DNA of 64,000 nt from Pigmentiphaga daeguensis (GCF_039523035.1 NZ_BAAAEN010000028.1:1-64000), one strand, 5' to 3'; positions 27,790 through 36,710 are shown, counted from the first letter of the stretch. Program-made: numbers and translations. Notes: generated from the letters alone by a model not told the origin.

Positions 27790-28326
27790 TTATTGCAGCA
27801 GGCTGCGCAGCATCCAGGCGGTCTTCTCGTGGAATTCCAGGCGCTGGGTCAGCAGGTCGGCGGTCGGCTCGTCGCTGGCGGCGTCGGCCACCTTGAGGAT
27901 GTTGCGGGCGGTCTTGGCCACCGCCTCGTGCCCCACCACCAGTTGGCGCACCATTTCCAGTGCCTCGGGCACGTCGGCCGGCTCGCTGATCGTGGTGAGC
28001 TTGGCGAACTCGCGGTAGGTGCCCGGCGCGAAGTGCCCCAGCGCGCGGATGCGTTCGGCCACGTCGTCGATGGAGTTCCACAGGTCGGTGTACTGGGTCA
28101 TGAACATGGCATGCAGGGTGTTGAACATCGGCCCCGTCACGTTCCAGTGGAAGTTGTGCGTCATCAGGTACAGCGTATAGGTATCGGCCAGCAGCTTGGA
28201 CAAGCCCCCGGCCACCGCGGCGCGGTCCTTGTCCGAGATGCCGATGTCGATGCGCAGCGCACCGGCGGCCGAGCGGGCCGCACCGCCATTGCTTGCGAGT
28301 TTCTTGGCAGATGCTTTCTTCACCAT
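27790..28326 (-). CDS. dps: Dps-family ferritin
   Basis: A 178-aa Dps protein that stores iron, detoxifies peroxide and can coat DNA; the lysine-rich N-terminus (MVKKASAKKLAS) may be the DNA-binding tail. The ferroxidase site is shared between dimers: THNFHWNVTGPMF (His), LHAMF (His) and SIDDVAERI (Asp, Glu). At the position four residues after the second His, usually Asp or Glu, this protein has Met (HAMFMTQY). AAGGAG precedes the ATG. It is separated from oxyR by only 80 bp, on the same strand, but has its own leader and terminator. Confidence 0.95.
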   Translation of the reverse strand: MVKKASAKKLASNGGAARSAAGALRIDIGISDKDRAAVAGGLSKLLADTYTLYLMTHNFHWNVTGPMFNTLHAMFMTQYTDLWNSIDDVAERIRALGHFAPGTYREFAKLTTISEPADVPEALEMVRQLVVGHEAVAKTARNILKVADAASDEPTADLLTQRLEFHEKTAWMLRSLLQ

Positions 28327-28408
28327 TGTTGACTCCTTGTCAAAGTCGAAACCGACGTCACAGGATACTAGATTGGGATGATACGTGGCATGACAAGCGC
28401 CGCCCGGC

Positions 28409-29353
28409 TCAGGCCGTCTGGGCGCTGGACTCCAGCATGGTCACGCCGTTCAGCCGACAGGCATGGATCGCGGCGATCAGGGTGTCGATGGCGGCGGTGC
28501 GGGGGAAGCTCTTGCGCCACGCCAGCACCACGCGCCGATCGGGCACCGGGTCCTCGAAGGGGATGTAGCGCAGCAGGTCGCGGTCGTCGGGCTGCGACGG
28601 GATCGACGACATCGGCAGCACCGTGATCCCGATGCCCGAGGCCACCATGTGGCGGATGGTCTCGAGCGACGACCCCTCGAAGGTCCGCTGTATGCCCTCG
28701 GTGGTCGCCGAAAAGCGCGACAGCTCGGGACACACCTCCAGTACCTGGTCGCGGAAGCAATGGCCCGTGCCCAGCAGCAGCATGGTCTCGCTCTTGAGCT
28801 CCTCGGCCTTGACGTGGCTGCGGCTGGCCAATGGATGGCCCTTGGGCACGGCCACCACGAAAGGCTCGTCGTACAGCGGCTGGATGGACAGGCCGGCGTC
28901 GGGCAGCGGCAGGGCCATGATGGCGCAGTCGATCTCGCCCTGGCGCAGCAGTTCCAGCAGCCGTGCGGTGAAATACTCCTGCAGCAGCAGCGGCATCTGC
29001 GGCGCGCTCTCGATCAACCGGGGCACCAATTGCGGCAGCAGGTAGGGGCCGATGGTGTAGATGACGCCCACCCGCAGCGCGCCGGACAGCGGGTCGTGCC
29101 CCTGCTTGGCGATCTCCTTCAGGTTCGCGCTTTCCTCCAGCACTTTCTGGGCCTGGGCGACGATGCGCTCGCCGATGGGCGTCACGCCCACCTCGGTGCC
29201 GCCGCGTTCGAACAAGGTCACGCCCAGTTCGTCCTCCAGCTTGCGGATGGCCACCGAAAGCGTGGGCTGGCTGACGAAACAGGCCTCGGCGGCGCGACCG
29301 AAGTGCCGTTCCCGCGCCACCGCCACGATGTACTTCAGTTCTGTCAGGGTCAT
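28409..29353 (-). CDS. oxyR: Hydrogen peroxide sensor regulator OxyR
   Basis: A 314-aa LysR-type regulator. The N-terminal helix-turn-helix (MTLTELKYIVAVARE, FGRAAEACFVSQPTLSVAI) precedes a sensing domain with the redox cysteines Cys199 and Cys208 in GHCFRDQVLEVC at the same numbers as in E. coli, which makes the identification firm. Oxidation forms the 199-208 disulfide and activates peroxide genes. The likely targets in this window are ahpCF, which has a matching site, and possibly the dps genes and yaaA. It lies 13 bp after recG, so probably a recG-oxyR operon. The start was set at the LysR N-terminus. Confidence 0.97.
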   Translation of the reverse strand: MTLTELKYIVAVARERHFGRAAEACFVSQPTLSVAIRKLEDELGVTLFERGGTEVGVTPIGERIVAQAQKVLEESANLKEIAKQGHDPLSGALRVGVIYTIGPYLLPQLVPRLIESAPQMPLLLQEYFTARLLELLRQGEIDCAIMALPLPDAGLSIQPLYDEPFVVAVPKGHPLASRSHVKAEELKSETMLLLGTGHCFRDQVLEVCPELSRFSATTEGIQRTFEGSSLETIRHMVASGIGITVLPMSSIPSQPDDRDLLRYIPFEDPVPDRRVVLAWRKSFPRTAAIDTLIAAIHACRLNGVTMLESSAQTA

Positions 29354-29366
29354 CTCTCGCCTCTTT

Positions 29367-31430
29367 TCAAGCCTTGAGGAAATCTTCCCGCCCGCGCATC
29401 CATCGCGCCAGATGGGCGGACACCACGTCCTGCGCACGCGCCTGCAATTCGGCCGCGGCCTCGTGCGCCTGCTCGGCGATCTCCAGGTCGGCGTCCAGGT
29501 CGGCGAACCGCATCAGCGCCAGGCCCGATTGCCGCACGCCCAGGAACTCCCCGGGCCCGCGCAGCTCGAGGTCGCGCCGCGCGATCTCGAAGCCGTCGGT
29601 GGTTTCATGCATGGTGCGCAGCCGGGCCTTGGCGACCTGCGACAGCGGCGCCTGGTACATCAGCACGCACACCGACTCGGCCGCGCCCCGCCCTACCCGG
29701 CCGCGCAACTGGTGCAGTTGCGCCAGGCCGAAGCGTTCGGCGTGCTCGATCACCATCAGCGAGGCATTGGGCACGTCCACGCCGACCTCGATCACGGTGG
29801 TGGCCACCAGCAGGTCGAGCTCGCCATCCTTGAAGGCCTGCATGACGGCCGCCTTCTCGGAAGTCGGCAGCCTGCCATGCACCAGTCCCACGCGCAGTTC
29901 GGGCAGCGCCTGCCGCAGCGTCTCGAAAGTGTCGACGGCGGTCTGCAGTTCCAGCGTCTCGCTTTCCTCGACCAGCGGGCACACCCAATACACCTGGCGA
30001 CCGGACCGGGCCGCCTCGTGGATGCGCGCGACCACCTCGTCGCGGCGCGTGTCCGACAGCAGCTTGGTGATGACCGGCACCCGGCCCGGCGGCAGCTCGT
30101 CGATGACCGACACGTCCAGGTCGGCGAAGAAGGTCATCGCCAGCGTGCGGGGAATGGGCGTGGCGGACATCATCAGTTGATGGGGGAAGACCTCGTCTTC
30201 GCCGCCCTTGTTGCGCAGGGCCAGCCGCTGGCCCACGCCGAAGCGGTGCTGCTCGTCGACGATGGACAGGCCCAGCCGCGCGAACTGCACGTGCTGCTGG
30301 ATCAGCGCCTGCGTGCCCACCGCCAGCGGCGCCTCGCCGCTTTCTATCAGCGCGGCCGCCTCGCGCCGCGCCTTGGGGGTCAGGCTGCCGGTCAGCCAGG
30401 CCACCTTCACGCCCAGCGGCTCCAGCCAGCCGACCAGCTTGCGGAAATGCTGTTCGGCCAGGATCTCGGTGGGCGCCATCAGCGCCGCCTGGTAGCCGTT
30501 GTCTATCGCCTGCGCGGCGGCCAGCGCCGCCACCACGGTCTTGCCGCTGCCCACGTCGCCCTGCAGCAGCCGCTGCATGGGGTGCGGCCGGGCCAGGTCG
30601 GCGGCGATCTCGTCCCGCACCCGCTGCTGGGCGCCGGTCAGCTCGAACGGCAGCGCGCGCAGCAGCCGCGCCACCAGGCCGTCCGACGCGGTGGAGCGCG
30701 CCAGCGGCGGCGCCCGCTTGTCCAGCCGGGCGGCGCGCGCACGCGCCAGCGACAGTTGCTGGGCCAGGAGCTCGTCGAACTTGATGCGCAGCCAGGCCGG
30801 ATGCGCGCGATCGATCAGGGGCTGCGTGGCCACGTCGGGCGGCGGCGCATGCAGCAGGCGCACGGCCTCGCCGAAAGGCATCAGGCCATACCGTTGCAGC
30901 AGCGCCTCCGGCAGCGTGTCGCGCAGATCCGCCTGCTGCAGCGCCGCGGCAACGGCCTTGCGCAGCGTGGCCTGCGGCAGCCCCTCGGTGGTGGGATAGA
31001 CCGGCGTCAGGCGATCCGGCAAGGGCGTGTCGCCGTCGGCGACCGTGGTGCGCGGGTGCACCATCTCCATGCCGAAGAAACCGCCGCGCGCCTCGCCCCG
31101 GGCGCGAATGCGGCGCCCCACCGCCAGTTGCTTCTGCTGGCTGGGATAGAAATTCAGGTAGCGCAGCGCGAGTTCGCCGGTGTCGTCCTCGATCGCGGCC
31201 ACCAGTTGGCGCCGCGGCCGGTAGGCGACCTCGCAGCGCGTCACCACGCCCTCGACCTGCGCCCACATGCCCGGCAGCAACCGCTTGATCGGCGTCAGCT
31301 GCGTCTCGTCCTCGTAGCGGATGGGCAGGTGCAGGACGAAGTCGTCCGCGACGCGCAGCCCGAGCTTGCGCATCTTGCGCTGCTGCGGCGTCAGTTCGCT
31401 TTCGTCCTGGACGGCGGGGCGCGCGCTCAT
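29367..31430 (-). CDS. recG: ATP-dependent DNA helicase RecG
   Basis: A 687-aa helicase that remodels stalled replication forks and Holliday junctions. The N-terminal wedge/OB domain spans about 50-200. Walker A is LLQGDVGSGKTVVA, the DEQH box is SIVDEQHRFGVGQR, motif III is SATPIPRT, and the motif VI region is HQLRGRVGRG. The C-terminal GPGEFLGVRQSG is the RecG signature. The length fits the family. It is immediately upstream of oxyR; in Pseudomonas the two are adjacent in the opposite order. Confidence 0.97.
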   Translation of the reverse strand: MSARPAVQDESELTPQQRKMRKLGLRVADDFVLHLPIRYEDETQLTPIKRLLPGMWAQVEGVVTRCEVAYRPRRQLVAAIEDDTGELALRYLNFYPSQQKQLAVGRRIRARGEARGGFFGMEMVHPRTTVADGDTPLPDRLTPVYPTTEGLPQATLRKAVAAALQQADLRDTLPEALLQRYGLMPFGEAVRLLHAPPPDVATQPLIDRAHPAWLRIKFDELLAQQLSLARARAARLDKRAPPLARSTASDGLVARLLRALPFELTGAQQRVRDEIAADLARPHPMQRLLQGDVGSGKTVVAALAAAQAIDNGYQAALMAPTEILAEQHFRKLVGWLEPLGVKVAWLTGSLTPKARREAAALIESGEAPLAVGTQALIQQHVQFARLGLSIVDEQHRFGVGQRLALRNKGGEDEVFPHQLMMSATPIPRTLAMTFFADLDVSVIDELPPGRVPVITKLLSDTRRDEVVARIHEAARSGRQVYWVCPLVEESETLELQTAVDTFETLRQALPELRVGLVHGRLPTSEKAAVMQAFKDGELDLLVATTVIEVGVDVPNASLMVIEHAERFGLAQLHQLRGRVGRGAAESVCVLMYQAPLSQVAKARLRTMHETTDGFEIARRDLELRGPGEFLGVRQSGLALMRFADLDADLEIAEQAHEAAAELQARAQDVVSAHLARWMRGREDFLKA

Positions 31431-31443
31431 GTACCGGCCCGGT

Positions 31444-31833
31444 TCAGATGACCAGGATCGCCTCGACCTCGAACTCGGCGCCCTTGGGCAAGGCGGCCAC
31501 CCCCACCGTGGAGCGGGCGGGGAAAGGCTGGGGAATCAGTTGCGCCATGATGTCGTTGGCCGTGCCGAACTTGGACAGATCCGTCAGGAACAGCGTCAGC
31601 TTGACGATCTGGTCCAAGGTGCCGCCCGCCTGGCGCACCACCGCTTCCATGTTGGCGAAGGCCTGGCGCACCTGGGCCTCGAAACTGCTCGTCTCGAGCT
31701 GGCCGGTGGCGGGAATCAGGCCGATCTGGCCCGACAGGTACACGGTCCTGCCGGAAGCGGGCACGGCCACGGCCTGGGAATACGGGCCGACGGCCGCCGG
31801 CGCGGCGTCGGTATGGATGATCTGCTTGCTCAT
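31444..31833 (-). CDS. RidA family protein
   Basis: A 129-aa enamine/imine deaminase of the RidA (YjgF) family that hydrolyses reactive 2-aminoacrylate released by PLP enzymes. Signatures: APAAVGPYSQAV, VYLSGQIGLIPATG, QAFANMEAVVRQAGG, and the arginine in FPARSTVGVAALPKGAEFEVEAI that binds the substrate carboxylate. ATG 31833 was chosen; the longer frame has no similarity. It lies 13 bp upstream of recG on the same strand, so it may lead the recG-oxyR transcript. Confidence 0.93.
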   Translation of the reverse strand: MSKQIIHTDAAPAAVGPYSQAVAVPASGRTVYLSGQIGLIPATGQLETSSFEAQVRQAFANMEAVVRQAGGTLDQIVKLTLFLTDLSKFGTANDIMAQLIPQPFPARSTVGVAALPKGAEFEVEAILVI

Positions 31834-31921
31834 GCTTGCCTCGAGAATTGGGGGATCGCGCCCATGGACGCCTATGCATAAAGCTATCAGAAATTCGTTT
31901 GTCATAGTGCCCGCCCCGCCA

Positions 31922-31950
31922 CAGGGTAACAATTTCCCTGTTGCTAGAAT
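31922..31950 (+). promoter_or_regulatory. Possible promoter of the K+ transporter gene
   Basis: TAGAAT (31945-31950) is a fair -10, preceded by a small inverted repeat CAGGG-N9-CCCTG (31922-31940) where a -35 or regulator site would be. It lies about 90 bp before the start codon. Confidence 0.35.
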
Positions 31951-32041
31951 GGCCTTCAAAGCGCGATTCCTTCCAAAAGCGTACGCTGCGCGCCGCGCGA
32001 TCAAGAAGCCACCCGACACCAGGCAGCAGGAACCCCTTCGT

Positions 32042-34012
32042 ATGAAAGCAACCTCATGGCGCGAGCGTCTGCTGGGCAAGGCCCGGGACCCGCTGTCCCC
32101 GGATACCCGGCATTCCCTCGCGCTGGCGGCCTTCCTGGCCTGGGTGGGGCTGGGCGCGGACGGCCTGTCCTCGTCGTCCTACGGCCCCGAGGAAGCGTTC
32201 CGCGCCCTGGGCACCCATACCCATCTCGCCCTGTTCCTGGCCATCGCCACGGCCATCACGGTGTTCGTGGTCGCGCTGGCCTACAACCAGGTCATCGAAC
32301 TGTTCCCCACCGGCGGCGGCGGCTACCGGGTTTCGACCGCGCTGCTCGGCCCGACGGCCGGGCTGGTATCCGGTTCGGCGCTGATCGTGGACTACGTGCT
32401 GACCATCGCCATTTCCGTGGCCAGCGGCACCGACGCGCTGTTCTCGCTGCTGCCGGCAAGCTGGCAGACGTTCAAGCTGTGGACCGCCTGTGTGATGGTG
32501 CTCCTGCTGATCTGGCTGAACCTGCGGGGCGCCAAGGAAAGCATCAAGGTCCTCCTGCCCATCTTCGCCGGCTTCGTGGTCACGCATGCCGTCCTGATTG
32601 CCTGGGGCATCTTCGCCCACGCCGAGGGCCTGCCGCTGCTGATTCCCGACACGATCCGGGAAGTGCGCGAGTTCTCGCAGGAAGCCGGCTGGTTCTTCGT
32701 GCTGGCGGTGTTCCTGAAGGCCTATTCGCTGGGCGGCGGCACCTATACCGGGATCGAGGCGGTCTCCAACAACGTCGACCGCCTGGCCGAGCCCGTGGTC
32801 CATACCGGCAAGGCCACCATGCTGCTGATGGCCATCAGCCTGGCCTTCACCGCCGGCGGCATCATCCTGCTGTACCTGCTGTGGAACGCGACGCCGGTGG
32901 AAGGCCAGACGCTGAACGCCGTGGTGTTCGGCAACGTGCTGGGCGAGATGGGCTTCGGCGGCGGCAACCTGGTCGTGGCGCTGACCGTGGTGCTGGCCTT
33001 CGAGGCCGGCCTGTTGTTCGTGGCCGCCAACACCGGCTTCCTGGGCGGCCCCTCGGTGCTGTCCAACATGGCTTCCGACTCCTGGATGCCGCACCGTTTC
33101 CGCTACCTGTCGAACCGGCTGGTGACCGAGAACGGCATCCTGCTGATGGGCATCTCCGCCTTCGCCATCCTGCTGCTGACGGGCGGCAAGGTGTCCGTCC
33201 TGGTGGTGCTGTATTCGATCAACGTGTTCCTGACCTTCACGCTGTCGCTGGCGGGGTTGTCGCTGTTCTGGATACGCAACCGCCACAAGCCCCTGCACAA
33301 GAAGCACTGGCGGCAGCGGCTGGCACTGTCGCTGGTGGCCGTCACCATCACCAGCTCCATCCTGGTCGTGACCATCGTCGAGAAATTCTTCGAAGGCGGC
33401 TGGGCCACGCTGCTCATCACCAGCGTGCTGATCTTCATCTGCCTGGGGATACGGGCCCACTACCGGGAAACGCGGCGCCGCATCGCCGCGATCGACGACA
33501 TCTTCGCCGACCAGTCCTTCGGCTCGGACTGCTCGCCGCCCGCGCTCGACCCCTACGCGCCCACGGCCGCCTTCCTGGTCGGCTCCAGCCGCGGCGGCGG
33601 CCTGCATGCGCTGCTGTGGGTACAGCGCATGTTCCCGGATCACTTCAAGAACTTCATCTTCATCAACGCACGGACCGTGGACGCGCAGGTCTACGGCGGT
33701 CCCGAAGCCATGGAGGCGATGAAGCTGCAGGCCACCACCTCGTTGAAATTCTTCGAGCGTTTCTGCAACAGCTACGGCATGGCCGCGACCAGTCGCCTGG
33801 GGTTCGGCACCGATGCCGTGCAGACCCTGGAAAAGCTCATCACCGAAGTGCTGCAGGAATACCCCAACACCATCGTCTTCGCCAGCAAGCTGGTGTTCAA
33901 GCGCGAGAATTTCGTCACCCGCCTGCTGCACAACCAGGCCATCAATTCGCTGCAGCGGCGCATGCACGTCAACGGCCAGCAGCTGATGGTGCTGCCGATG
34001 CTCATCGACTAG
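32042..34012 (+). CDS. APC-superfamily permease, KimA-like potassium transporter
   Basis: A 656-aa protein with about 12 membrane helices (roughly 25-490) and a soluble C-terminal domain (490-656). The first helix region LALAAFLAWVGLGADGLSSSSYGPEEAF and the break in helix 6 (GGGTYTGIEAVSNN) resemble the KimA/YdaO K+/H+ symporter branch rather than ordinary amino-acid permeases. The C-terminal half (FLVGSSRGGGLHAL, NFIFINARTVDAQ) looks like the dimerising USP-like tail. Substrate is inferred from family only. Start ATG 32042. It is monocistronic, divergent from the RidA-like gene. Confidence 0.75.
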   Translation: MKATSWRERLLGKARDPLSPDTRHSLALAAFLAWVGLGADGLSSSSYGPEEAFRALGTHTHLALFLAIATAITVFVVALAYNQVIELFPTGGGGYRVSTALLGPTAGLVSGSALIVDYVLTIAISVASGTDALFSLLPASWQTFKLWTACVMVLLLIWLNLRGAKESIKVLLPIFAGFVVTHAVLIAWGIFAHAEGLPLLIPDTIREVREFSQEAGWFFVLAVFLKAYSLGGGTYTGIEAVSNNVDRLAEPVVHTGKATMLLMAISLAFTAGGIILLYLLWNATPVEGQTLNAVVFGNVLGEMGFGGGNLVVALTVVLAFEAGLLFVAANTGFLGGPSVLSNMASDSWMPHRFRYLSNRLVTENGILLMGISAFAILLLTGGKVSVLVVLYSINVFLTFTLSLAGLSLFWIRNRHKPLHKKHWRQRLALSLVAVTITSSILVVTIVEKFFEGGWATLLITSVLIFICLGIRAHYRETRRRIAAIDDIFADQSFGSDCSPPALDPYAPTAAFLVGSSRGGGLHALLWVQRMFPDHFKNFIFINARTVDAQVYGGPEAMEAMKLQATTSLKFFERFCNSYGMAATSRLGFGTDAVQTLEKLITEVLQEYPNTIVFASKLVFKRENFVTRLLHNQAINSLQRRMHVNGQQLMVLPMLID

Positions 34013-34071
34013 CGCCCGGGCGCGCCGGAGCGCGGTATCCTTAGGAGAATCTTCCGGGAACCGCGCTCTCC

Positions 34072-34560
34072 ATGCTTCGCTTCGAACACCTCATCCAGAT
34101 CAACGACCCGCTCGTCCCCCTGCTTACGCCGCTCACGCGCGAGCAGATCTGGCGTGGGCTGTTCATCCGGGCCCATGAACCGACGGAATTCGTCATGGGC
34201 CTGGAAAGCTGCACCATCGAAGCGGAAGCGATCGGGCAGGAGCACACCGTGCTCAAGCGCGTGCTCGACTTCGGCCCCTTCCAGGTCCATGACGAGGTCA
34301 CGCTGACGCCCATGCGCCAAGTCAAGGTGCTGGCCACCGCCACCGAACTGTGGCCGCGCAGCGAGGCCACGGTGCGCATCGAGGAACCGGAGCCCGACGT
34401 ACTGTTCCTGCGCTTCATCTACGAGCTGGACCTGCAGGAAGGCCACAGCGAGCTGGACGAGACCGTGGTGGCCCTGCGCAAGCAGGCCTACATCGCCGCC
34501 GACATGGATACGGTCCAGCGCATCCGGGAGCTGGCCGAGTCGGGCCGGCTCGTGCACTGA
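34072..34560 (+). CDS. DUF1857/AtaL-like protein
   Basis: A 162-aa single-domain protein of the AtaL-like SRPBCC family (DUF1857). It starts with MLRFEHLIQINDP, contains PLLTPLTREQIWRGLFIRA and VLDFGPFQVHDEVTLTP, and ends with a long C-terminal helix (ELDETVVALRKQAYIAADMDTVQRI). Members bind hydrophobic ligands; the role is not established. It is 59 bp after the KimA-like gene and may be co-transcribed, and converges on fpr. Confidence 0.8.
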   Translation: MLRFEHLIQINDPLVPLLTPLTREQIWRGLFIRAHEPTEFVMGLESCTIEAEAIGQEHTVLKRVLDFGPFQVHDEVTLTPMRQVKVLATATELWPRSEATVRIEEPEPDVLFLRFIYELDLQEGHSELDETVVALRKQAYIAADMDTVQRIRELAESGRLVH

Positions 34561-34566
34561 CCCGGG

Positions 34567-35343
34567 TTACTTTTCGACGAAGGCGCGTTCGACCACGTAG
34601 TCGCCGGCATGGCCGGTATGCTCGGACGCCTTGAAGCCCAGGCCGTCCAGGATGGCGGTGACGTCGGCCAGCATGTGGGGACTGCCGCACAGCATGGCGC
34701 GGTCGTGCTCGGGGTTGATGGGGGGCAGTCCGATGTCCGCCGCCAGCTTGCCGCTGGTCAGCAGATCGGTGATGCGGCCCTGGTTGCGGAAGGGCTCGCG
34801 CGTGACCGTGGGGTAATAGATCAGCTTGTCGCGCACCATTTCGCCGAAATATTCGTTGCCCGGCAGTTCGCTGCCGATGTAGTCCGAATAGGCCAGTTCG
34901 CTGACCCAGCGCACGCCATGCACCAGCACCACTTTCTCGAAGCGTTCGTAGACGTCGGGATCCTTGATGATGCTCATGAACGGGGCCAGGCCCGTGCCCG
35001 TGCCGAACAGGTACAGGTTCTTGCCGGGCAGCAGGTCGTCCACCACCAGGGTGCCGACGGGCTTGCGGCTGACCAGGATGGAATCGCCTTCCTTCAGGTG
35101 CTGCAGGCGCGACGTGAGCGGGCCGTTGGGCACCTTGATGCTCAGGAACTCGAGGTGTTCCTCGTAGTTGGCGCTGGCGATGCTGTAGGCGCGCATCAGC
35201 GGCTTGCCTTCGACTTCCAGGCCGATCATGACGAAATGGCCGTTGTGGAAACGCAGCGCGGGATCGCGCGTGGTCTTGAAGCTGAAAAGCGTCTCGTTCC
35301 AGTGGTGAACGCTCGTGACGCGTTCGGTATTGAAAGCGGCCAT
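34567..35343 (-). CDS. fpr: Ferredoxin--NADP+ reductase
   Basis: A 258-aa bacterial FNR subclass I enzyme exchanging electrons between NADPH and ferredoxin/flavodoxin through FAD. Motifs: RAYSIAS for FAD binding, GTGTGLAPFMSII for NADP, AMLCGSPHM, and the C-terminal VERAFVEK, the tail that marks the Azotobacter-like subclass. The start at ATG 35343 gives MAAFNTERVTSVHHWN, aligned with known members; an upstream frame of 14 codons is not conserved. In related bacteria fpr responds to oxidative stress. Confidence 0.96.
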   Translation of the reverse strand: MAAFNTERVTSVHHWNETLFSFKTTRDPALRFHNGHFVMIGLEVEGKPLMRAYSIASANYEEHLEFLSIKVPNGPLTSRLQHLKEGDSILVSRKPVGTLVVDDLLPGKNLYLFGTGTGLAPFMSIIKDPDVYERFEKVVLVHGVRWVSELAYSDYIGSELPGNEYFGEMVRDKLIYYPTVTREPFRNQGRITDLLTSGKLAADIGLPPINPEHDRAMLCGSPHMLADVTAILDGLGFKASEHTGHAGDYVVERAFVEK

Positions 35344-35533
35344 GGCCTGTCGGATCCCATCTAGATAGTCGGGCCAGTTTACCAAACCAGGACTGGCCGT
35401 CGGACGTAAACCTTAGATTTTATGCGGATTAGCGGGCAGTAAGGCGAAATTGGCCGCATCTTATGAACATGGGTTTTAAGCATATTGCCAATGGCCCGGG
35501 TAACCCACTGTTTCCTTCAAATCATGGCCGCGA

Positions 35534-35547
35534 CTGATCTGTATCAA
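35534..35547. promoter_or_regulatory. FNR/ANR-type box upstream of the alcohol dehydrogenase
   Basis: CTGATctgtATCAA matches the FNR consensus TTGAT-N4-ATCAA at 9 of 10 positions. Its centre (35540.5) is 41.5 bp upstream of a transcription start predicted near 35582, which is the class II activation position. Confidence 0.6.
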
Positions 35548-35569
35548 TCAGACTGTCGAAGATCTCCTG

Positions 35570-35575
35570 TGTAAT
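35570..35575 (+). promoter_or_regulatory. Predicted -10 element of the alcohol dehydrogenase gene
   Basis: TGTAAT matches TATAAT at 5 of 6. No -35 hexamer is present at the proper distance, as expected where FNR replaces it. The start codon is at 35610 behind CCGGAGGCC. Confidence 0.55.
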
Positions 35576-35609
35576 GTTTCCTCCCCCCTTACCTTCCGGA
35601 GGCCTGACG

Positions 35610-36710
35610 ATGACTGCCATGATGAAAGCCGCCGTGTTCGTTGCACCCGGGCGCATCGAGATCGCGGACAAGCCCATCCCCGACGTGGGCCCGAACGACG
35701 CCCTGGTCCGCATCACCACCACCACCATCTGCGGCACCGACATCCACATCCTGAAGGGCGAATACCCCGTCGCGCCGGGCCTGACCGTGGGCCACGAGCC
35801 GGTGGGCGTGATCGAGAAGCTCGGCAGCGCCGTGGCCGGCTACCGGGAAGGCCAGCGCGTCATCGCCGGCGCGATCTGCCCCAACTTCAATTCCTACGCC
35901 GCCCAGGACGGCGCGCCCTCGCAGGACGGCAGCTACCTGGTGCCGCAGGGCCTGTGCGGCTGCCACGGCTACAAGGCCACCGCCGGCTGGCGCTTCGGCA
36001 ACCTCATCGACGGCACCCAGGCCGAATACGTGCTGGTGCCCGACGCCCAGGCCAACCTCGCCCCCATCCCGGACGGCCTGACCGACGAACAGGTGCTGAT
36101 GTGCCCGGACATCATGTCCACCGGCTTCAAGGGCGCCGAGAACGCCAACATCCGCATCGGCGACGTCGTGGCCGTGTTCGCCCAGGGCCCCATCGGCCTG
36201 TGCGCCACCGCCGGCGCCCGGCTGTCGGGGGCGACGACCATCATCGCCGTCGACGGCAACCCGCACCGACTGGACATCGCCCGCAAGCTGGGGGCGGACG
36301 TCGCCCTGAACTTCCGCGAATGCGACGTGGTGGACGAGATCATGAAGCTGACCGGCGGCCGCGGCGTGGACGCCTCGATCGAGGCCCTGGGCACCCAGTC
36401 GACCTTCGCGTCCGCGCTGCGCGTGCTCAAGCCGGGCGGCACCCTGTCCAGCCTGGGCGTCTATTCCGAGGACCTGACCCTGCCGCTGTCGGCCTTCGCC
36501 GCCGGGCTGGGCGACCACAAGATCAATACCGCGCTGTGCCCGGGCGGCAAGGAACGGATGCGGCGGCTGATCAACGTGCTGGAATCCGGACGCCTGGACC
36601 TGGGGCTGCTGGTGACCCACCAGTTCAAGCTGGACGACATCGTGGCGGCCTACGAGTTGTTCGCCAACCAGCGGGACAATGTGCTGAAGGTGGCGGTCAA
36701 GCCGCACTAA
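35610..36710 (+). CDS. Zinc-dependent alcohol dehydrogenase (isopropanol dehydrogenase-like)
   Basis: A 366-aa medium-chain dehydrogenase. Catalytic zinc ligands are in TTICGTDIHILKG (Cys) and LTVGHEPVGVIEKLG (His-Glu). The usual four-cysteine structural zinc loop is replaced by the CPNFNSYAAQDG region, which fits the tetrameric isopropanol/secondary-alcohol dehydrogenase branch. The cofactor site is AVFAQGPIGLCATAGARL followed by VDGNPHRLDIARKLGAD. It interconverts alcohols and aldehydes or ketones. Expression is predicted to rise at low oxygen through the FNR box. Its last 14 bp overlap the convergent hipA gene. Confidence 0.92.
   Translation: MTAMMKAAVFVAPGRIEIADKPIPDVGPNDALVRITTTTICGTDIHILKGEYPVAPGLTVGHEPVGVIEKLGSAVAGYREGQRVIAGAICPNFNSYAAQDGAPSQDGSYLVPQGLCGCHGYKATAGWRFGNLIDGTQAEYVLVPDAQANLAPIPDGLTDEQVLMCPDIMSTGFKGAENANIRIGDVVAVFAQGPIGLCATAGARLSGATTIIAVDGNPHRLDIARKLGADVALNFRECDVVDEIMKLTGGRGVDASIEALGTQSTFASALRVLKPGGTLSSLGVYSEDLTLPLSAFAAGLGDHKINTALCPGGKERMRRLINVLESGRLDLGLLVTHQFKLDDIVAAYELFANQRDNVLKVAVKPH

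Noticed and set aside
32054..33967. Minus-strand frame of 637 codons over the K+ transporter
   Set aside because: His/Gln/Gly-rich antisense of a membrane protein; no hydrophobic pattern or domain.
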